Source: Bacillus coahuilensis m4-4
GTDB taxonomy: Bacteria; Bacillota; Bacilli; Bacillales; Bacillaceae_K
Assembly (NCBI RefSeq): GCF_000171615.1
Contig: NZ_ABFU01000055.1
Location: 1 to 46,314, forward strand
Length of the DNA stretch: 46,314 nt
Direction of reading: 5' to 3'
In this document: one piece after another, positions 1-9,026 of the stretch
Position numbering within the stretch: the first letter of the stretch is position 1
How the letters are laid out: each line of letters starts with the position of its first letter
Program-made: the position numbers and the translations under genes
Notes under the pieces: model-generated
What the model was told of the DNA's origin: nothing
Database searches by the model: none
What the model saw: the letters and a program-made list of their open reading frames with translations, nothing else

Positions 1-2
1 GC

Positions 3-35
3 CTCAAAAAAATCGTCTCTTAACGACCTTTTGAG
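3..35 (-). terminator. Possible weak terminator after the aldehyde dehydrogenase gene
   Basis: An imperfect hairpin lies directly behind the aldehyde dehydrogenase stop codon. CTCAAAA pairs with TTTTGAG and TCGT pairs with ACGA. On the minus strand the inner stem is followed by seven T residues. The short stem makes this a weak call. Confidence 0.35.
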
Positions 36-1451
36 TCACCCTCTACTTGTTAACCTAAAAGTTTTTTTATTTATTTTAAATCCATTTTTAGCACTAGGGT
101 ATCTGAATGAAAAATCAAAGCGATTTGTTTGTTTTAACACACTTTTATAATGTGAAAAGGTTGAGAAGCTACTTTCCCCATGATAGCTACCAATTCCACT
201 CTCGCCCACTCCTCCGAAAGGTAAGTATGGAGTGGCGATATGCATAATTGTGTCATTAATACATCCTCCACCATAGGAAATATTGCCAACGATATTTTCT
301 TCAACCTGTTCAGATTGTGTAAATAAGTATAGTGCCAACGGCTTCGGACGACTATTAACATGTTCTATCACTTCATCTAATTCATCATAGTTTAAAACAG
401 GGAAAATGGGTCCAAAAATTTCTTCTTGCATGACAGGAGTCTCCCTATTGGAAGGCACTAATAGGGTTGGTTCAATACGATGATTTGCTTTATCTGTTTT
501 CCCACCAAAAATGATTTCTCCATTATCTAAGTATGAGGTTAAACGATTAAAGTGTTTCTCGTTTACAATTTTTCCATACTTCTCACTGTTTAAAGGATCT
601 TGACCATAGAATTCTTCTACTACCCGGCTATATTCACCTAAGAACTCATCTTTAATACTGGAGTGGATAAATAAATAATCTGGAGCGATACATGTTTGCC
701 CAGCATTGGTTAACTTTCCAAAGGCAACACGCTTGGCAGCTAGCTTCAAATCAGCATCCTTATGAACAATACATGGACTTTTCCCTCCTAGTTCTAGGGT
801 GACAGGTGTTAAGTGCTTAGAAGCTGCTTCCATGACAATCTTTCCTACCGGAACACTACCAGTAAAGAAAATATAATCAAACGGCTCTTTTAGTAGGTGC
901 TGATTCGTTTCTATACCACCTTCCATGACATACAGGTAGGCAGGGTCAAAATGATTATTAATCATTTCAGCCATCACATGTGAAACAGCCGGCGTTAATT
1001 CGGAGGGCTTAATAATAGCCGTATTTCCCGCTGCAATACTGCCAATTAATGGAGATACAGTTAATTGAAATGGATAATTCCACGGGGCAATGATTAATGT
1101 TACACCATAGGGCTCTGCAATTTTATACCCTCTTGACCCAAAGTGTGTAAAGGGGGTCTTTACTTTTTTTGGTTTTGCCCAATCCTTTAAATGCTGAAGT
1201 GTAAATTTTATTTCCTCATAGATAATTCCTATTTCGGTCAAATAACCTTCTTGATTAGATTTATGAAGGTCTTGTTTTAAAGCATCTAATAATTGCTGTT
1301 CATTACGTTTAATGAGTTCTTTTAGTTTTTCTAAAGTCTCTATTCTAGTTTCAATGGGCTTAGTTGAACCTGTTTGGAAATATTTCTTCTGTGTAAGACG
1401 TGCTTGTTCTACGAAATCATGAGATTTTTCTTCGATAATTAGTTGAGTCAT
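36..1451 (-). CDS. ywdH: Class 3 aldehyde dehydrogenase (YwdH-like)
   Basis: A 471-residue NAD(P)-dependent aldehyde dehydrogenase that oxidises aldehydes to carboxylic acids, presumably in the cytoplasm. Visible family marks are APWNYPF at about residues 122-128, the FTGS nucleotide-binding motif near 196-199, the general base Glu220 in LELGGK and the catalytic Cys254 in NAGQTC. The compact form without an N-terminal extension fits the class 3 (fatty/aromatic aldehyde) group, whose members are usually about 450-470 residues. The start has AGGGTGA about 8 bases upstream. It is transcribed alone, away from the roc genes. A perfect 22-bp palindrome about 70 bp upstream suggests a dedicated repressor. 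The substrate is unknown; the symbol rests on resemblance to B. subtilis YwdH. Confidence 0.85.
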   Translation of the reverse strand: MTQLIIEEKSHDFVEQARLTQKKYFQTGSTKPIETRIETLEKLKELIKRNEQQLLDALKQDLHKSNQEGYLTEIGIIYEEIKFTLQHLKDWAKPKKVKTPFTHFGSRGYKIAEPYGVTLIIAPWNYPFQLTVSPLIGSIAAGNTAIIKPSELTPAVSHVMAEMINNHFDPAYLYVMEGGIETNQHLLKEPFDYIFFTGSVPVGKIVMEAASKHLTPVTLELGGKSPCIVHKDADLKLAAKRVAFGKLTNAGQTCIAPDYLFIHSSIKDEFLGEYSRVVEEFYGQDPLNSEKYGKIVNEKHFNRLTSYLDNGEIIFGGKTDKANHRIEPTLLVPSNRETPVMQEEIFGPIFPVLNYDELDEVIEHVNSRPKPLALYLFTQSEQVEENIVGNISYGGGCINDTIMHIATPYLPFGGVGESGIGSYHGESSFSTFSHYKSVLKQTNRFDFSFRYPSAKNGFKINKKTFRLTSRG

Positions 1452-1485
1452 TTCTCTTCACCCTTTTCCACATCTTTCTTTCTAT

Positions 1486-1509
1486 TTTAACCTATTTCAA
1501 ATAGTTAAA
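1486..1509. promoter_or_regulatory. Inverted repeat upstream of the aldehyde dehydrogenase gene
   Basis: TTTAAC and TATTT on one side are mirrored by AAATA and GTTAAA on the other, with one unpaired C. The repeat lies between the larger palindrome and the ATG, where the promoter of the minus-strand gene must be. It could be an operator half or only AT-rich promoter sequence. Confidence 0.35.
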
Positions 1510-1522
1510 CCTAAAATGATAT

Positions 1523-1544
1523 AATGTTTAAACGTTTAAACATT
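1523..1544. promoter_or_regulatory. Perfect 22-bp palindrome, candidate operator
   Basis: The two 11-base arms, AATGTTTAAAC and GTTTAAACATT, are exact reverse complements with no spacer. The site lies about 70 bp upstream of the aldehyde dehydrogenase ATG and has no T-run that would make it a terminator. Its length and two-fold symmetry are typical of a dimeric repressor operator (TetR, LacI or MarR type). The regulator is not identifiable from this window. Confidence 0.6.
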
Positions 1545-1591
1545 TAGTTGGATTATAAAAAAGCATCAATTCCTTGTCAATGATCACAACT

Positions 1592-1629
1592 AAAAAAGCA
1601 CTACTCTTTTTTTAAAGAATAGTGCTTAA
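1592..1629 (-). terminator. Terminator of the glutamate dehydrogenase gene
   Basis: A long stem pairs AAGCACTA with TAGTGCTT, extended by TCTTT/AAAGA. On the minus strand it is followed by a T-run, directly behind the gdh stop codon. Confidence 0.8.
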
Positions 1630-1638
1630 TTTGACTAC

Positions 1639-2883
1639 TTACACCCAGCCTCTGAAGCGAGAAGCCTCAGACATTTTACGTGCGCCAACCATATAGGCTG
1701 CTAAACGCATATTTACTTGTCTGTTGACACTAGTGTCATACACATTTGCAAATGCTTCTACTAGTTTAGCTCGTAGCTTGTCATTGACTTCTTCTTCTGT
1801 CCAGTAATACCCTTGGTTATTTTGTACCCATTCAAAATAGGATACTGTAACTCCTCCGGCGCTTGCTAAAACATCTGGTACAAGAAGAATTCCACGTTCT
1901 GATAAGATTTTTGTTGCTTCTACTGTTGTTGGACCGTTTGCTGCCTCTACAACAATCGTCGCTTTAATATTGTGGGCATTTGCTGCTGTAATCTGGTTAG
2001 ACACTGCTGCTGGAACTAGAATGTCACAGTCTAATTCTAATAATTCTTGGTTAGAAAGTGTATTTTCAAATAATGTAGTTACGGTTCCAAAACTATCACG
2101 GCGATCAAGGAGATAATCTATATCTAAACCATCTGGGTCATGAAGTGCTCCGTGAGCATCAGAAATGGCGATAACCTTCGCGCCAGCATCATGCATAAAC
2201 TTCGCCAGGTAGCTTCCTGCGTTACCGAAACCTTGTACGACTACACGTGCTCCTTCAATTTGGATTCCTTTTCGTTTCGCCGCTTCTTCTATACAGATGG
2301 TAACTCCTTGGGCTGTCGCTTTTTCACGCCCTTGAGACCCTCCTAGTACAAGTGGTTTTCCTGTGATGAAGCCTGGTGAATCATTTTCACGTAGACGGCT
2401 GTATTCGTCCATCATCCATGCCATAATTTGTGAGTTTGTATAGACATCTGGAGCTGGGATATCTTTTGTTGGACCTACGATTTGACTGATTGCACGAACA
2501 TAGCCTCTACTTAATCGTTCAAGTTCACCCATGCTCATTGTACGTGGGTCACAAATGATACCACCCTTACCTCCACCATAAGGAAGGTCGACAATTCCAC
2601 ATTTCAAGCTCATCCACATAGATAATGCTTTTACTTCCTCTTCATCTACTTCCGGATGGAAACGAACCCCACCTTTAGTAGGTCCAACAGAATCGTTGTG
2701 CTGAGCTCTGTATCCAGTGAATACTTTTATCTTACCGTCATCCATTCGAATTGGAATACGTACTGTAAGCATACGGATTGGTTCTTTTAGTAGTTCAAAC
2801 ATTTCTTCGCTATATCCTAGCTTCGTTAATGCATCTTGAATAACGTGCTGAGTTGAAGTAAAAAGATTTAAATTTTCTCCCAT
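1639..2883 (-). CDS. rocG: NAD-dependent glutamate dehydrogenase (RocG/GudB type)
   Basis: A 414-residue hexameric-type glutamate dehydrogenase that deaminates glutamate to 2-oxoglutarate and ammonium. The N-terminal catalytic domain shows PYGGGKGG, carrying the substrate-binding lysine, and the PAPDVYTN segment with the catalytic aspartate. The Rossmann half shows VVQGFGNAGSYLA. Length is close to B. subtilis RocG and GudB (about 425). It lies 102 bp downstream of rocD on the same strand and ends in its own terminator, so it could be read with rocD or from the intergenic region. Position next to rocD and rocA favours a RocG-like catabolic role, but sequence alone does not separate RocG from GudB. 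A TACAAT hexamer in the gap is a possible -10. I see no -24/-12 element. Confidence 0.9.
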   Translation of the reverse strand: MGENLNLFTSTQHVIQDALTKLGYSEEMFELLKEPIRMLTVRIPIRMDDGKIKVFTGYRAQHNDSVGPTKGGVRFHPEVDEEEVKALSMWMSLKCGIVDLPYGGGKGGIICDPRTMSMGELERLSRGYVRAISQIVGPTKDIPAPDVYTNSQIMAWMMDEYSRLRENDSPGFITGKPLVLGGSQGREKATAQGVTICIEEAAKRKGIQIEGARVVVQGFGNAGSYLAKFMHDAGAKVIAISDAHGALHDPDGLDIDYLLDRRDSFGTVTTLFENTLSNQELLELDCDILVPAAVSNQITAANAHNIKATIVVEAANGPTTVEATKILSERGILLVPDVLASAGGVTVSYFEWVQNNQGYYWTEEEVNDKLRAKLVEAFANVYDTSVNRQVNMRLAAYMVGARKMSEASRFRGWV

Positions 2884-2985
2884 TGTAATTCGCCTCTTTA
2901 TTTTGTGATCTTAAACGTTAAATATTGTAACATACAAGATTACTGAACGCTTGAAATATTTCACTCATTTTGCAAATTTTACGAA

Positions 2986-4182
2986 CTACTTTGTTAATAC
3001 TTTTTGGATTCGTTCAATAGCCCAATCTAATTCTTCTTTACTAATAATCAGTGGTGGCGCAAACCTAATAACCGTGTCATGAGTTTCTTTACATAACAAG
3101 CCTTCTTCTTTTAGCTTTTCGCAATATGGTCTGGCCGCTTCATGAAGCTCAACGCCAATAAATAAGCCACGGCCTCTAACTTCTTTAATTATAGGATTGT
3201 CTATTTCGTTCAACTTACTCATAAAGTATTCACCAAACTCTAAGGAGTGCGCTGCAAGCTCTTCGTCTACTAATACATCTAGTGATGCAATAGATACAGC
3301 ACAAGCCATAGGATTTCCGCCGAATGTAGAACCATGTGAGCCGGGGTTGAAAACGCTAAGAACTTCTTTATCAGCTACTACACAAGAAATTGGAAATACT
3401 CCTCCACCAAGAGCTTTTCCAAGAATATACATGTCAGGATTGACATCTTCCCATTCACACGCAAACATTTTACCAGAACGAGCAAGACCTGCTTGGATCT
3501 CATCGGCAATAAATAAAACGTTATGCTTTTTGCAGAGCTCAAACGCCGCTTTTAAAAACCCTTTAGAAGGGATTACAATTCCGGCTTCTCCTTGGATAGG
3601 TTCGATAATAAAGGCAGCAGTATTGGGGGTTATCGCTGATTCTAATGCTTCTAGGTTTCCATAAGGGATTAGACTGATTCCTGGTAGCATAGGACCGAAT
3701 CCGCGCTTATATTCTTCCTCAGACGATAACGATACGGCTGTCATCGTACGTCCATGGAAGTTTCCTTCGCAGCCAATAATCTCAGCACGATCTTTTTCCA
3801 CACCTTTCACGTCATAGGCCCAGCGTCTTGCTGCTTTAATCGCTGTCTCAACTGCTTCTGCACCTGTGTTCATTGGAAGTGCCATATCCTTCCCGGTAAT
3901 TTGGCAGATTTTCTCATACCAAGGAGCTAGCATATCGTTATGAAAAGCACGAGATGTTAAGGTTACACGATCTGCTTGATCCTTAAGCGCTTGAATAATT
4001 TTAGGATGACGATGCCCTTGGTTGACAGCTGAATACGCACTTAGCATATCCATGTACTTGTTTCCTTCAGGGTCTTTTACCCATACGCCTTCTGCTTCTG
4101 AAATAACAATTGGAAGAGGATGATAGTTATTTGCACCATACTTTTCGGTTTGTTCAATAATAGTTTGGGTTGATTTTGTCAT
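2986..4182 (-). CDS. rocD: Ornithine aminotransferase
   Basis: A 398-residue PLP enzyme of class III aminotransferases that converts ornithine and 2-oxoglutarate to glutamate-5-semialdehyde and glutamate. The PLP lysine is Lys256 in ILGKALGGG and the PLP-pairing aspartate is Asp227 in [13 protein letters not shown] and the TGAEAVE segment are also typical. I chose the ATG at 4182 because GGGAGG precedes it at good spacing. An in-frame ATG 15 codons upstream would add residues not typical of the family and has no comparable site. It lies downstream of rocA but behind a strong terminator, so it probably has its own promoter in the short gap. Its product feeds RocA. Confidence 0.93.
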   Translation of the reverse strand: MTKSTQTIIEQTEKYGANNYHPLPIVISEAEGVWVKDPEGNKYMDMLSAYSAVNQGHRHPKIIQALKDQADRVTLTSRAFHNDMLAPWYEKICQITGKDMALPMNTGAEAVETAIKAARRWAYDVKGVEKDRAEIIGCEGNFHGRTMTAVSLSSEEEYKRGFGPMLPGISLIPYGNLEALESAITPNTAAFIIEPIQGEAGIVIPSKGFLKAAFELCKKHNVLFIADEIQAGLARSGKMFACEWEDVNPDMYILGKALGGGVFPISCVVADKEVLSVFNPGSHGSTFGGNPMACAVSIASLDVLVDEELAAHSLEFGEYFMSKLNEIDNPIIKEVRGRGLFIGVELHEAARPYCEKLKEEGLLCKETHDTVIRFAPPLIISKEELDWAIERIQKVLTK

Positions 4183-4238
4183 AGTGGTTCCTCCCTTTCT
4201 TTTTCCTACTATAACCAAGCTAAACATGTGATGATTTT

Positions 4239-4273
4239 AAAAAAGAGTCTCTCTCATTTCCTGAGAGAGACTC
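4239..4273 (-). terminator. Strong terminator between rocA and rocD
   Basis: A perfect 12-bp stem (GAGTCTCTCTCA with TGAGAGAGACTC, 5-base loop) is followed on the minus strand by six T residues. It separates rocA from rocD although both are on the same strand. Confidence 0.9.
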
Positions 4274-4283
4274 TCACTAGACT

Positions 4284-5827
4284 TTACAGCATTTCAGACG
4301 TTGTTTTTGCCTGCATATGAAGCGTTAAGTAGTCTGGTCCACCCGCTTTAGAGTCTGTTCCGCTCATATTGAATCCACCGAATGGTTGATATCCAACAAT
4401 GGCTCCAGTACATCCACGGTTAAAGTATAGGTTTCCAACATGGAAGTCCTCACGTGCTTGCTCAATATGGTCACGGTTGTTCGTGATAACAGCACCTGTT
4501 AAGCCATATTCAGTATTATTAGCAATTTGAATAGCCTCATTAAAATCTTTTGCTTTCGTAAATCCAACAACTGGGCCAAAGATTTCTTCTTGCATGATGC
4601 GAGCCGTTGGTGAAAGGTCAGCAACGATTGTTGGTTGAATAAAGAAGCCTTTACTTGAATCTCCTTCTCCTCCAGCCACTACTTTCCCTTCTTCTCTACC
4701 GATTTCAACATAGCTCATAATTTTGTCAAAAGCATTCTGGTCAATCACTGGACCCATGAAGTGTTTATTTGGAGTTGGGTCACCAACTGTTAGTTCTTTC
4801 GTTAACTCTACGACTCTATTTAATACTTGATCGTATACTTCTTCAAGTACGACTGCACGTGAACATGCAGAGCATTTTTGACCTGAGAATCCAAAGGCAG
4901 ATGCCACAATAGATTGTGCAGCTAATTCAAGGTCTGCATCACTATCTACCACAATCGTGTCTTTACCACCCATTTCAGCAATCACACGTTTTAACCAGAT
5001 TTGGCCTTCATTCACTTTAGACGCACGCTCATAAATACGCGTTCCTACATCACGAGATCCTGTAAAGGAGATGAATCGAGTCTTCGGATGATCCACTAAA
5101 TAGTCTCCTACTTCTGCTCCACTTCCTGGAACAAAGTTTAATACTCCTTTAGGTAATCCCGCATCTTCCATCACTTCTACAAACTTTGCAGCCACTACTG
5201 GAGTTGTAGATGCTGGTTTTAAAAGAACGGTATTTCCTGTAACGATTGCTGCAACCGTAGTACCTGCCATAATAGCAAACGGGAAATTCCAAGGTGAAAT
5301 AATGATCCCTACTCCTAGTGGAATATATCCGTATTGATTGTACTCACCAGGGCGACTCTCTACTTTGTGACCATCTTTTAACTGGAGCATTTGACGTGCA
5401 TAGTATTCCAAGAAGTCGATCGCTTCTGCTGTATCAGCGTCTGCTTCTCTCCATGGTTTACCCGCTTCTTTTGTTAAGAGAGCAGAAAACTCAAATTTGC
5501 GACGTCGGATGATTGCAGCTGCACGGAAAAGAATGTCCGCACGTGCTTCAGGTTTATATTTTCTCCATGTTTGGAAAGTTTCATATGCATAGTTCATTGC
5601 TTTCTCAGCAAGTTCTTGATTGGCTTTCGATACTCGACCTATAACCTCTTCTTTATTTGAAGGGTTTGTGGAGACGATTTTATCTTCAGTTGTAATCTTT
5701 TCTCCACCAATTACGAGGGGATAATCTTGACCAAGGTAGCTATTTACAAGCTCTAATCCTTCTTCATAAGCTTTTTGTTTTCTTCCTTTGTAAAATCAGT
5801 AAATGGTTCGTGTTTATAAGGAATCAT
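4284..5827 (-). CDS. rocA: L-glutamate-gamma-semialdehyde dehydrogenase, one-base frameshift near the start
   Basis: The enzyme oxidises glutamate-5-semialdehyde (from RocD or proline dehydrogenase) to glutamate with NAD. Repaired, the protein is 514 residues, the normal RocA length. Visible marks are [11 protein letters not shown], the FTGSRDVG nucleotide motif, the base Glu in IAEMGGKD and the catalytic Cys in SGQKCSACS. The real start is the ATG at 5827, preceded by AGGAGGAG. From there the frame reads [18 protein letters not shown] and then breaks at the A-run 5772-5776, which is one base short. Adding an A restores [16 protein letters not shown] and joins the long downstream frame. The next in-frame ATG (5597) would remove 77 residues of a conserved domain, so it is not the natural start. 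A TTGAAA/CATTAT pair upstream looks like an ordinary promoter. Confidence 0.9.
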
Positions 5828-5878
5828 CTATTCTCCTCCTCAAAATTATGTGAGTATTTTCGGAATTGCAAAAATTGT

Positions 5879-5908
5879 TTGCACTAAGAAAACCTTTACA
5901 TATATAAT
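5879..5908 (+). promoter_or_regulatory. Putative sigma-A promoter of the rocR-like gene
   Basis: TTGCAC (5879-5884) and a perfect TATAAT (5903-5908) are separated by 18 bp, upstream of the TTG start at 5987. Confidence 0.55.
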
Positions 5909-5986
5909 AATGCAAAAGAATATTGCGATTTTCAAGAGTTTTTGTCTGTGTCAGTGAATAATTTTTTGCAGCAAGGGGGAATTCCG

Positions 5987-7291
5987 TTGAATCAGCTCTC
6001 TCAAATCCATTTGTATCAACAAATTCTAGACAATATTAACGTCGGCGTTCATGCTATTGATTCTTACGGAAAAACCATTCTGTATAACCGTCGAATGGCG
6101 GAAATTGAAGGAATGATCCAGGCAGAAGTAGTGGACAAAGACATTACAGAAGTATTTTCTTTTCTCGATGAAAGCACGCTTCTAAAGGCCCTTCAAACAA
6201 AGGAAGCCATACTTCACTACAAACAAACGTATTTTAATTCAAAAGGATTAGAAATAACCACCATAAATTCAACATACCCAGTTGAGGAAGATGGAAAAGT
6301 GATTGGCGTAGTTGAGATTGCAACCGATGTGACTAAGCTTGAAAATCTTGTTCGAGATCAGTGGTTCAAAAAAGAAGAAGCTGCTATATCCTTTCATTCC
6401 ATCATCGGAAAAAGTTTATCTCTTCAAAAAATGGTTGAATATAGTAAAAGTGCAACAAAGTACGGTTTCCCTATTCTTATCATTGGGGAAAGGGGCACTG
6501 GTAAAGAGCTATTAGCCCAAACCATTCATCAGCAGAGTAATCGTAAAAAAGCAGGGTTTATAAGGATTAACCCTTTGGATATCCCTACTTTCACATTAGA
6601 AGAAATCTTACAAGAAAACTCCTCTCCCCTTATAGATGAAGCAAACGGAGGGACGGTCCTAATTGAAAACATTCATATGCTCACAAATCCATTACAAGAA
6701 ATTTTGCTACAAAACTTAAAGAATCCATCACTCAATATTCAATTTATTGCTACTTTAACAGAGGACCCCATTGAAATGATTGGAAAAGGTGCACTGAGAA
6801 AAGACCTTTATTATGAGCTCAGTAGATACTGTATTTTTCTTCCGTCATTACGTGAGAGAAAAATCGATTTTGAAGAACTGATTCCTTATTTTATACAAAA
6901 GAACAATCACCTGTTTGGAACTAGAGTTGGAGGAATAGATGAGGAGGTTCATGAAATTTTTTTAGGGTACGAATGGCCAGGAAATGTTCGCGAATTAGAA
7001 CATACGTTAGAAGAGTGCTTTCATTATGTAGGAGATCAAACGACCATTACATTTGAGCACCTTCCGCTTCCTTTTCGAGAAAAAGTATCGACAGAGCCCT
7101 CTCAGCCTATTCCAGAACAAGAATCAGAACCACTACATCTAGATCAATATTTGGCTATAAAAGAAAAGCAATATATTAAACAGGGTCTTGTAAAAAACGA
7201 ATATAATATCACAAAGACCGCTAAAGAGCTGGGGATGAGTAGACAAAATTTACAGTATCGAATGAAAAAACACCATATTGACCGAAGATAA
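5987..7291 (+). CDS. rocR: RocR-like PAS/AAA+/Fis regulator lacking the GAFTGA loop
   Basis: A 434-residue regulator divergent from rocA. From this start the order is a PAS domain (about 10-120), an AAA+ core and a C-terminal Fis-type helix-turn-helix (NITKTAKELGMSRQNLQYR, about 407-427). B. subtilis RocR, about 460 residues, activates sigma-54-dependent roc promoters on sensing ornithine or citrulline. Here Walker A is kept (GERGTGKE, 167-174), as are RKDLYY and WPGNVREL (330-337). The whole GAFTGA loop that contacts sigma-54 is missing, and Walker B is VLIEN instead of the usual hydrophobics plus DE. This protein therefore probably regulates roc genes without sigma-54, or is a decaying activator. 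I chose the TTG at 5987 because GGGGGA lies 6 bases upstream and the protein then aligns with RocR. A TTG at 5942 in the same frame lacks a good ribosome site. Confidence 0.85.
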   Translation: MNQLSQIHLYQQILDNINVGVHAIDSYGKTILYNRRMAEIEGMIQAEVVDKDITEVFSFLDESTLLKALQTKEAILHYKQTYFNSKGLEITTINSTYPVEEDGKVIGVVEIATDVTKLENLVRDQWFKKEEAAISFHSIIGKSLSLQKMVEYSKSATKYGFPILIIGERGTGKELLAQTIHQQSNRKKAGFIRINPLDIPTFTLEEILQENSSPLIDEANGGTVLIENIHMLTNPLQEILLQNLKNPSLNIQFIATLTEDPIEMIGKGALRKDLYYELSRYCIFLPSLRERKIDFEELIPYFIQKNNHLFGTRVGGIDEEVHEIFLGYEWPGNVRELEHTLEECFHYVGDQTTITFEHLPLPFREKVSTEPSQPIPEQESEPLHLDQYLAIKEKQYIKQGLVKNEYNITKTAKELGMSRQNLQYRMKKHHIDRR

Positions 7292-7368
7292 CAGAGGATA
7301 TCTTAAAGATTGAGCTACGGGTATTGATTCTTACGTGGCACTGCATAGGACTCTGTGGAGAATGGTGT

Positions 7369-7408
7369 CCAAAAAAGAAAAAAAGGCGTCTCCAATGAGC
7401 CGCCTTTT
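7369..7408 (-). terminator. Terminator of yugI
   Basis: AAAAGGCG pairs with CGCCTTTT. On the minus strand the stem is followed by a long T-rich tract. It lies just behind the yugI stop codon. Confidence 0.75.
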
Positions 7409-7417
7409 ACACCACAA

Positions 7418-7826
7418 TTATTTTTTGATTAGATCGTTGTTTTTAGACTGTTCAATCCACTCTTCTAGCTTGTCTTTTAGAGTGTTGAAGCCAGATGGAG
7501 CTTCTTCTGCTGCTTTAATGCTGCTTTGTCCTTGACGACGACGTTGTTTCTTTTCTTCTTTTTTCTCTTCTGCTGCTGGAGCTTCTTCCGTAGCACGGAT
7601 TGACAGGCTGATTTTTTTTACCTTCAGCTTCTACTGCTAATACCTTAACAGATACTTCATCTCCAATTTTTAAATGCTCATTTACATCTTTAACAAACCC
7701 GTGAGTAATTTCAGAGATATGGACAAGACCTTGAGTCTCTTCATCTAGTGCTACAAATGCACCGTATGGTTGAATTCCTGTAACTTTTCCAGTTACTACG
7801 TTACCTACTTCATATTTTGTTGACAT
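7418..7826 (-). CDS. yugI: S1-domain RNA-binding protein (general stress protein 13 type), frameshifted
   Basis: Repaired length is 135 residues. The N-terminal half is a complete S1 RNA-binding domain (about residues 5-75) with VGNVVTGKVTGIQPYGAFV and LVHISEI. The C-terminal half is Lys/Glu/Gln-rich and probably flexible. B. subtilis YugI is a ribosome-associated S1 protein of about this length. The reading frame breaks at the run 7612-7619, which holds eight A on the coding strand. With seven, the frame continues as KKISLSIRATEEAPAAEEK and ends at the TAA at 7418-7420. As written, the frame runs into unrelated residues and stops near 7515. It is a single gene with its own terminator, in the same position relative to yugH as in B. 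subtilis, apart from the inserted sigma-like and XRE genes. Confidence 0.85.
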
Positions 7827-7948
7827 GGGAACAACTCCTAGTATATATATTTACTTTGATCTGTATACGCAATAAAAAATTATATCACAAGTTCGCAAAT
7901 AAAGCAAAGTAGAATTTATTACTAGTAGTTTATCCTTTAACTTTTATC

Positions 7949-9022
7949 TCACTCAACGTTTTGATCCTCATAAAATACATCCGGATAGACCAACCAATTA
8001 TCTTCATGAATTTCCATGTTCACACTTATATTTCTGTCTTCTCCGAACAGTTCAATCCCATTTATTCCAAGTGGTTCATAAGATAATGCTCTCACTTCAT
8101 TATAATGATGAACCATTTCGTCTACATCTATTACTTTGTAATGATTTATGAAGTAATTATTATCTTGGCTATAAGCACTTTCCATTGATAACGCAAATAT
8201 GGCGTCCAAATCATTTTCCTCATTTGCTTTTAAAAAAAGTCTAAAACTATCTATAAGGCTCAATCCCACCAGAGTCCTTTTATTATAATCGCCTTCTACA
8301 AATTGGTCATACAGTCTTCCTAACTCATCCGATAAAGGGAGTAGGTCTCCTTCGTATAGAATAATGGGTTGTTCTGGTATATCATTTTTTATTGTCTTCA
8401 TTTCCATTAGAGTGTTCCAGTTATCAGGCTTTTGAAAATCCTGTTTTTGTAACTCATGATAGGCGGTTGCCATGGTACTTCCAATCGTTGAAAACGGATA
8501 CCTTTCTTTTAGGTAATACATTTGCTGTCTTTTTTCAGATTTTATCGTACCATCATCTTGAAACGCTTCATTGGTATACAGCTCCATAAACTTTCTGTAT
8601 AGGGATTCGTATTCTGCTTTGGTTGGTTCTACAAGAAGAGAATCTTTGGGTAGAGTTGCAAGAACTGTTTCCATATTTATCAAGGTATATCTTACATATT
8701 CATCATAATATTCATCTAGTTCAATGTAATCTTCTTCTATAGACCCCCACCCTAGAAAGTATGATATGTACTGCATATGTCCATCTGGAATGTACTGAAA
8801 TAAATCTACACTATTTGAATGTCTATAAGCATCGAATATTATATCTGGGGTAGACTCTCCAGTTCCGTAAATATAATAGTTGTTTTGCGCCATACCGGCT
8901 ACTAATTCGAAATGTTTATGTTCTTTGTCTATCAGTCCTTGCAGATATTCATCAATCATGTAATTAATATTCTCTCCGCTTCCTACTAATAGCTTCTTTT
9001 CTTTGAGCTCTGCCTTCACCAT
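7949..9022 (-). CDS. Unknown protein, probably the extracytoplasmic C-terminal part of the upstream sigma-like membrane protein
   Basis: A 357-residue frame with no domain I recognise. It is acidic, rich in Tyr, Asp and Glu, with no signal peptide or membrane segment. It begins four bases after the stop of the 9027-10082 frame. Removing one base from the A-run at 9044-9048 fuses the two frames into a single 710-residue protein through KLRKALSATKEMVKAELKEK, a natural-looking helical join. The AAGAAATGGTG context of its own ATG has no convincing ribosome site, which also favours fusion. If fused, this part would lie outside the membrane and could be a sensor or ligand-binding region. If separate, it is a translationally linked cytoplasmic partner. 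Function unknown. Confidence 0.6.
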   Translation of the reverse strand: MVKAELKEKKLLVGSGENINYMIDEYLQGLIDKEHKHFELVAGMAQNNYYIYGTGESTPDIIFDAYRHSNSVDLFQYIPDGHMQYISYFLGWGSIEEDYIELDEYYDEYVRYTLINMETVLATLPKDSLLVEPTKAEYESLYRKFMELYTNEAFQDDGTIKSEKRQQMYYLKERYPFSTIGSTMATAYHELQKQDFQKPDNWNTLMEMKTIKNDIPEQPIILYEGDLLPLSDELGRLYDQFVEGDYNKRTLVGLSLIDSFRLFLKANEENDLDAIFALSMESAYSQDNNYFINHYKVIDVDEMVHHYNEVRALSYEPLGINGIELFGEDRNISVNMEIHEDNWLVYPDVFYEDQNVE

Positions 9023-9026
9023 TTCT

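Noticed and set aside
3197-3664. 155-codon plus-strand open frame inside rocD
   Set aside because: It lies wholly antisense to a clear, well-conserved gene, has no ribosome site and no recognisable protein features.
5597-5597. ATG at 5597 as the natural start of rocA
   Set aside because: It would remove 77 conserved N-terminal residues and lacks a ribosome site. The frame upstream is clearly RocA and is broken by one base.
5855-5885. Sigma-54 type element (TTTTTGCA) facing rocA
   Set aside because: The required GG at the -24 position, 12 bp upstream of the GC, is missing.
7335-7535. Plus-strand frame after rocR
   Set aside because: It runs through the yugI terminator and the antisense of yugI, with no family features.
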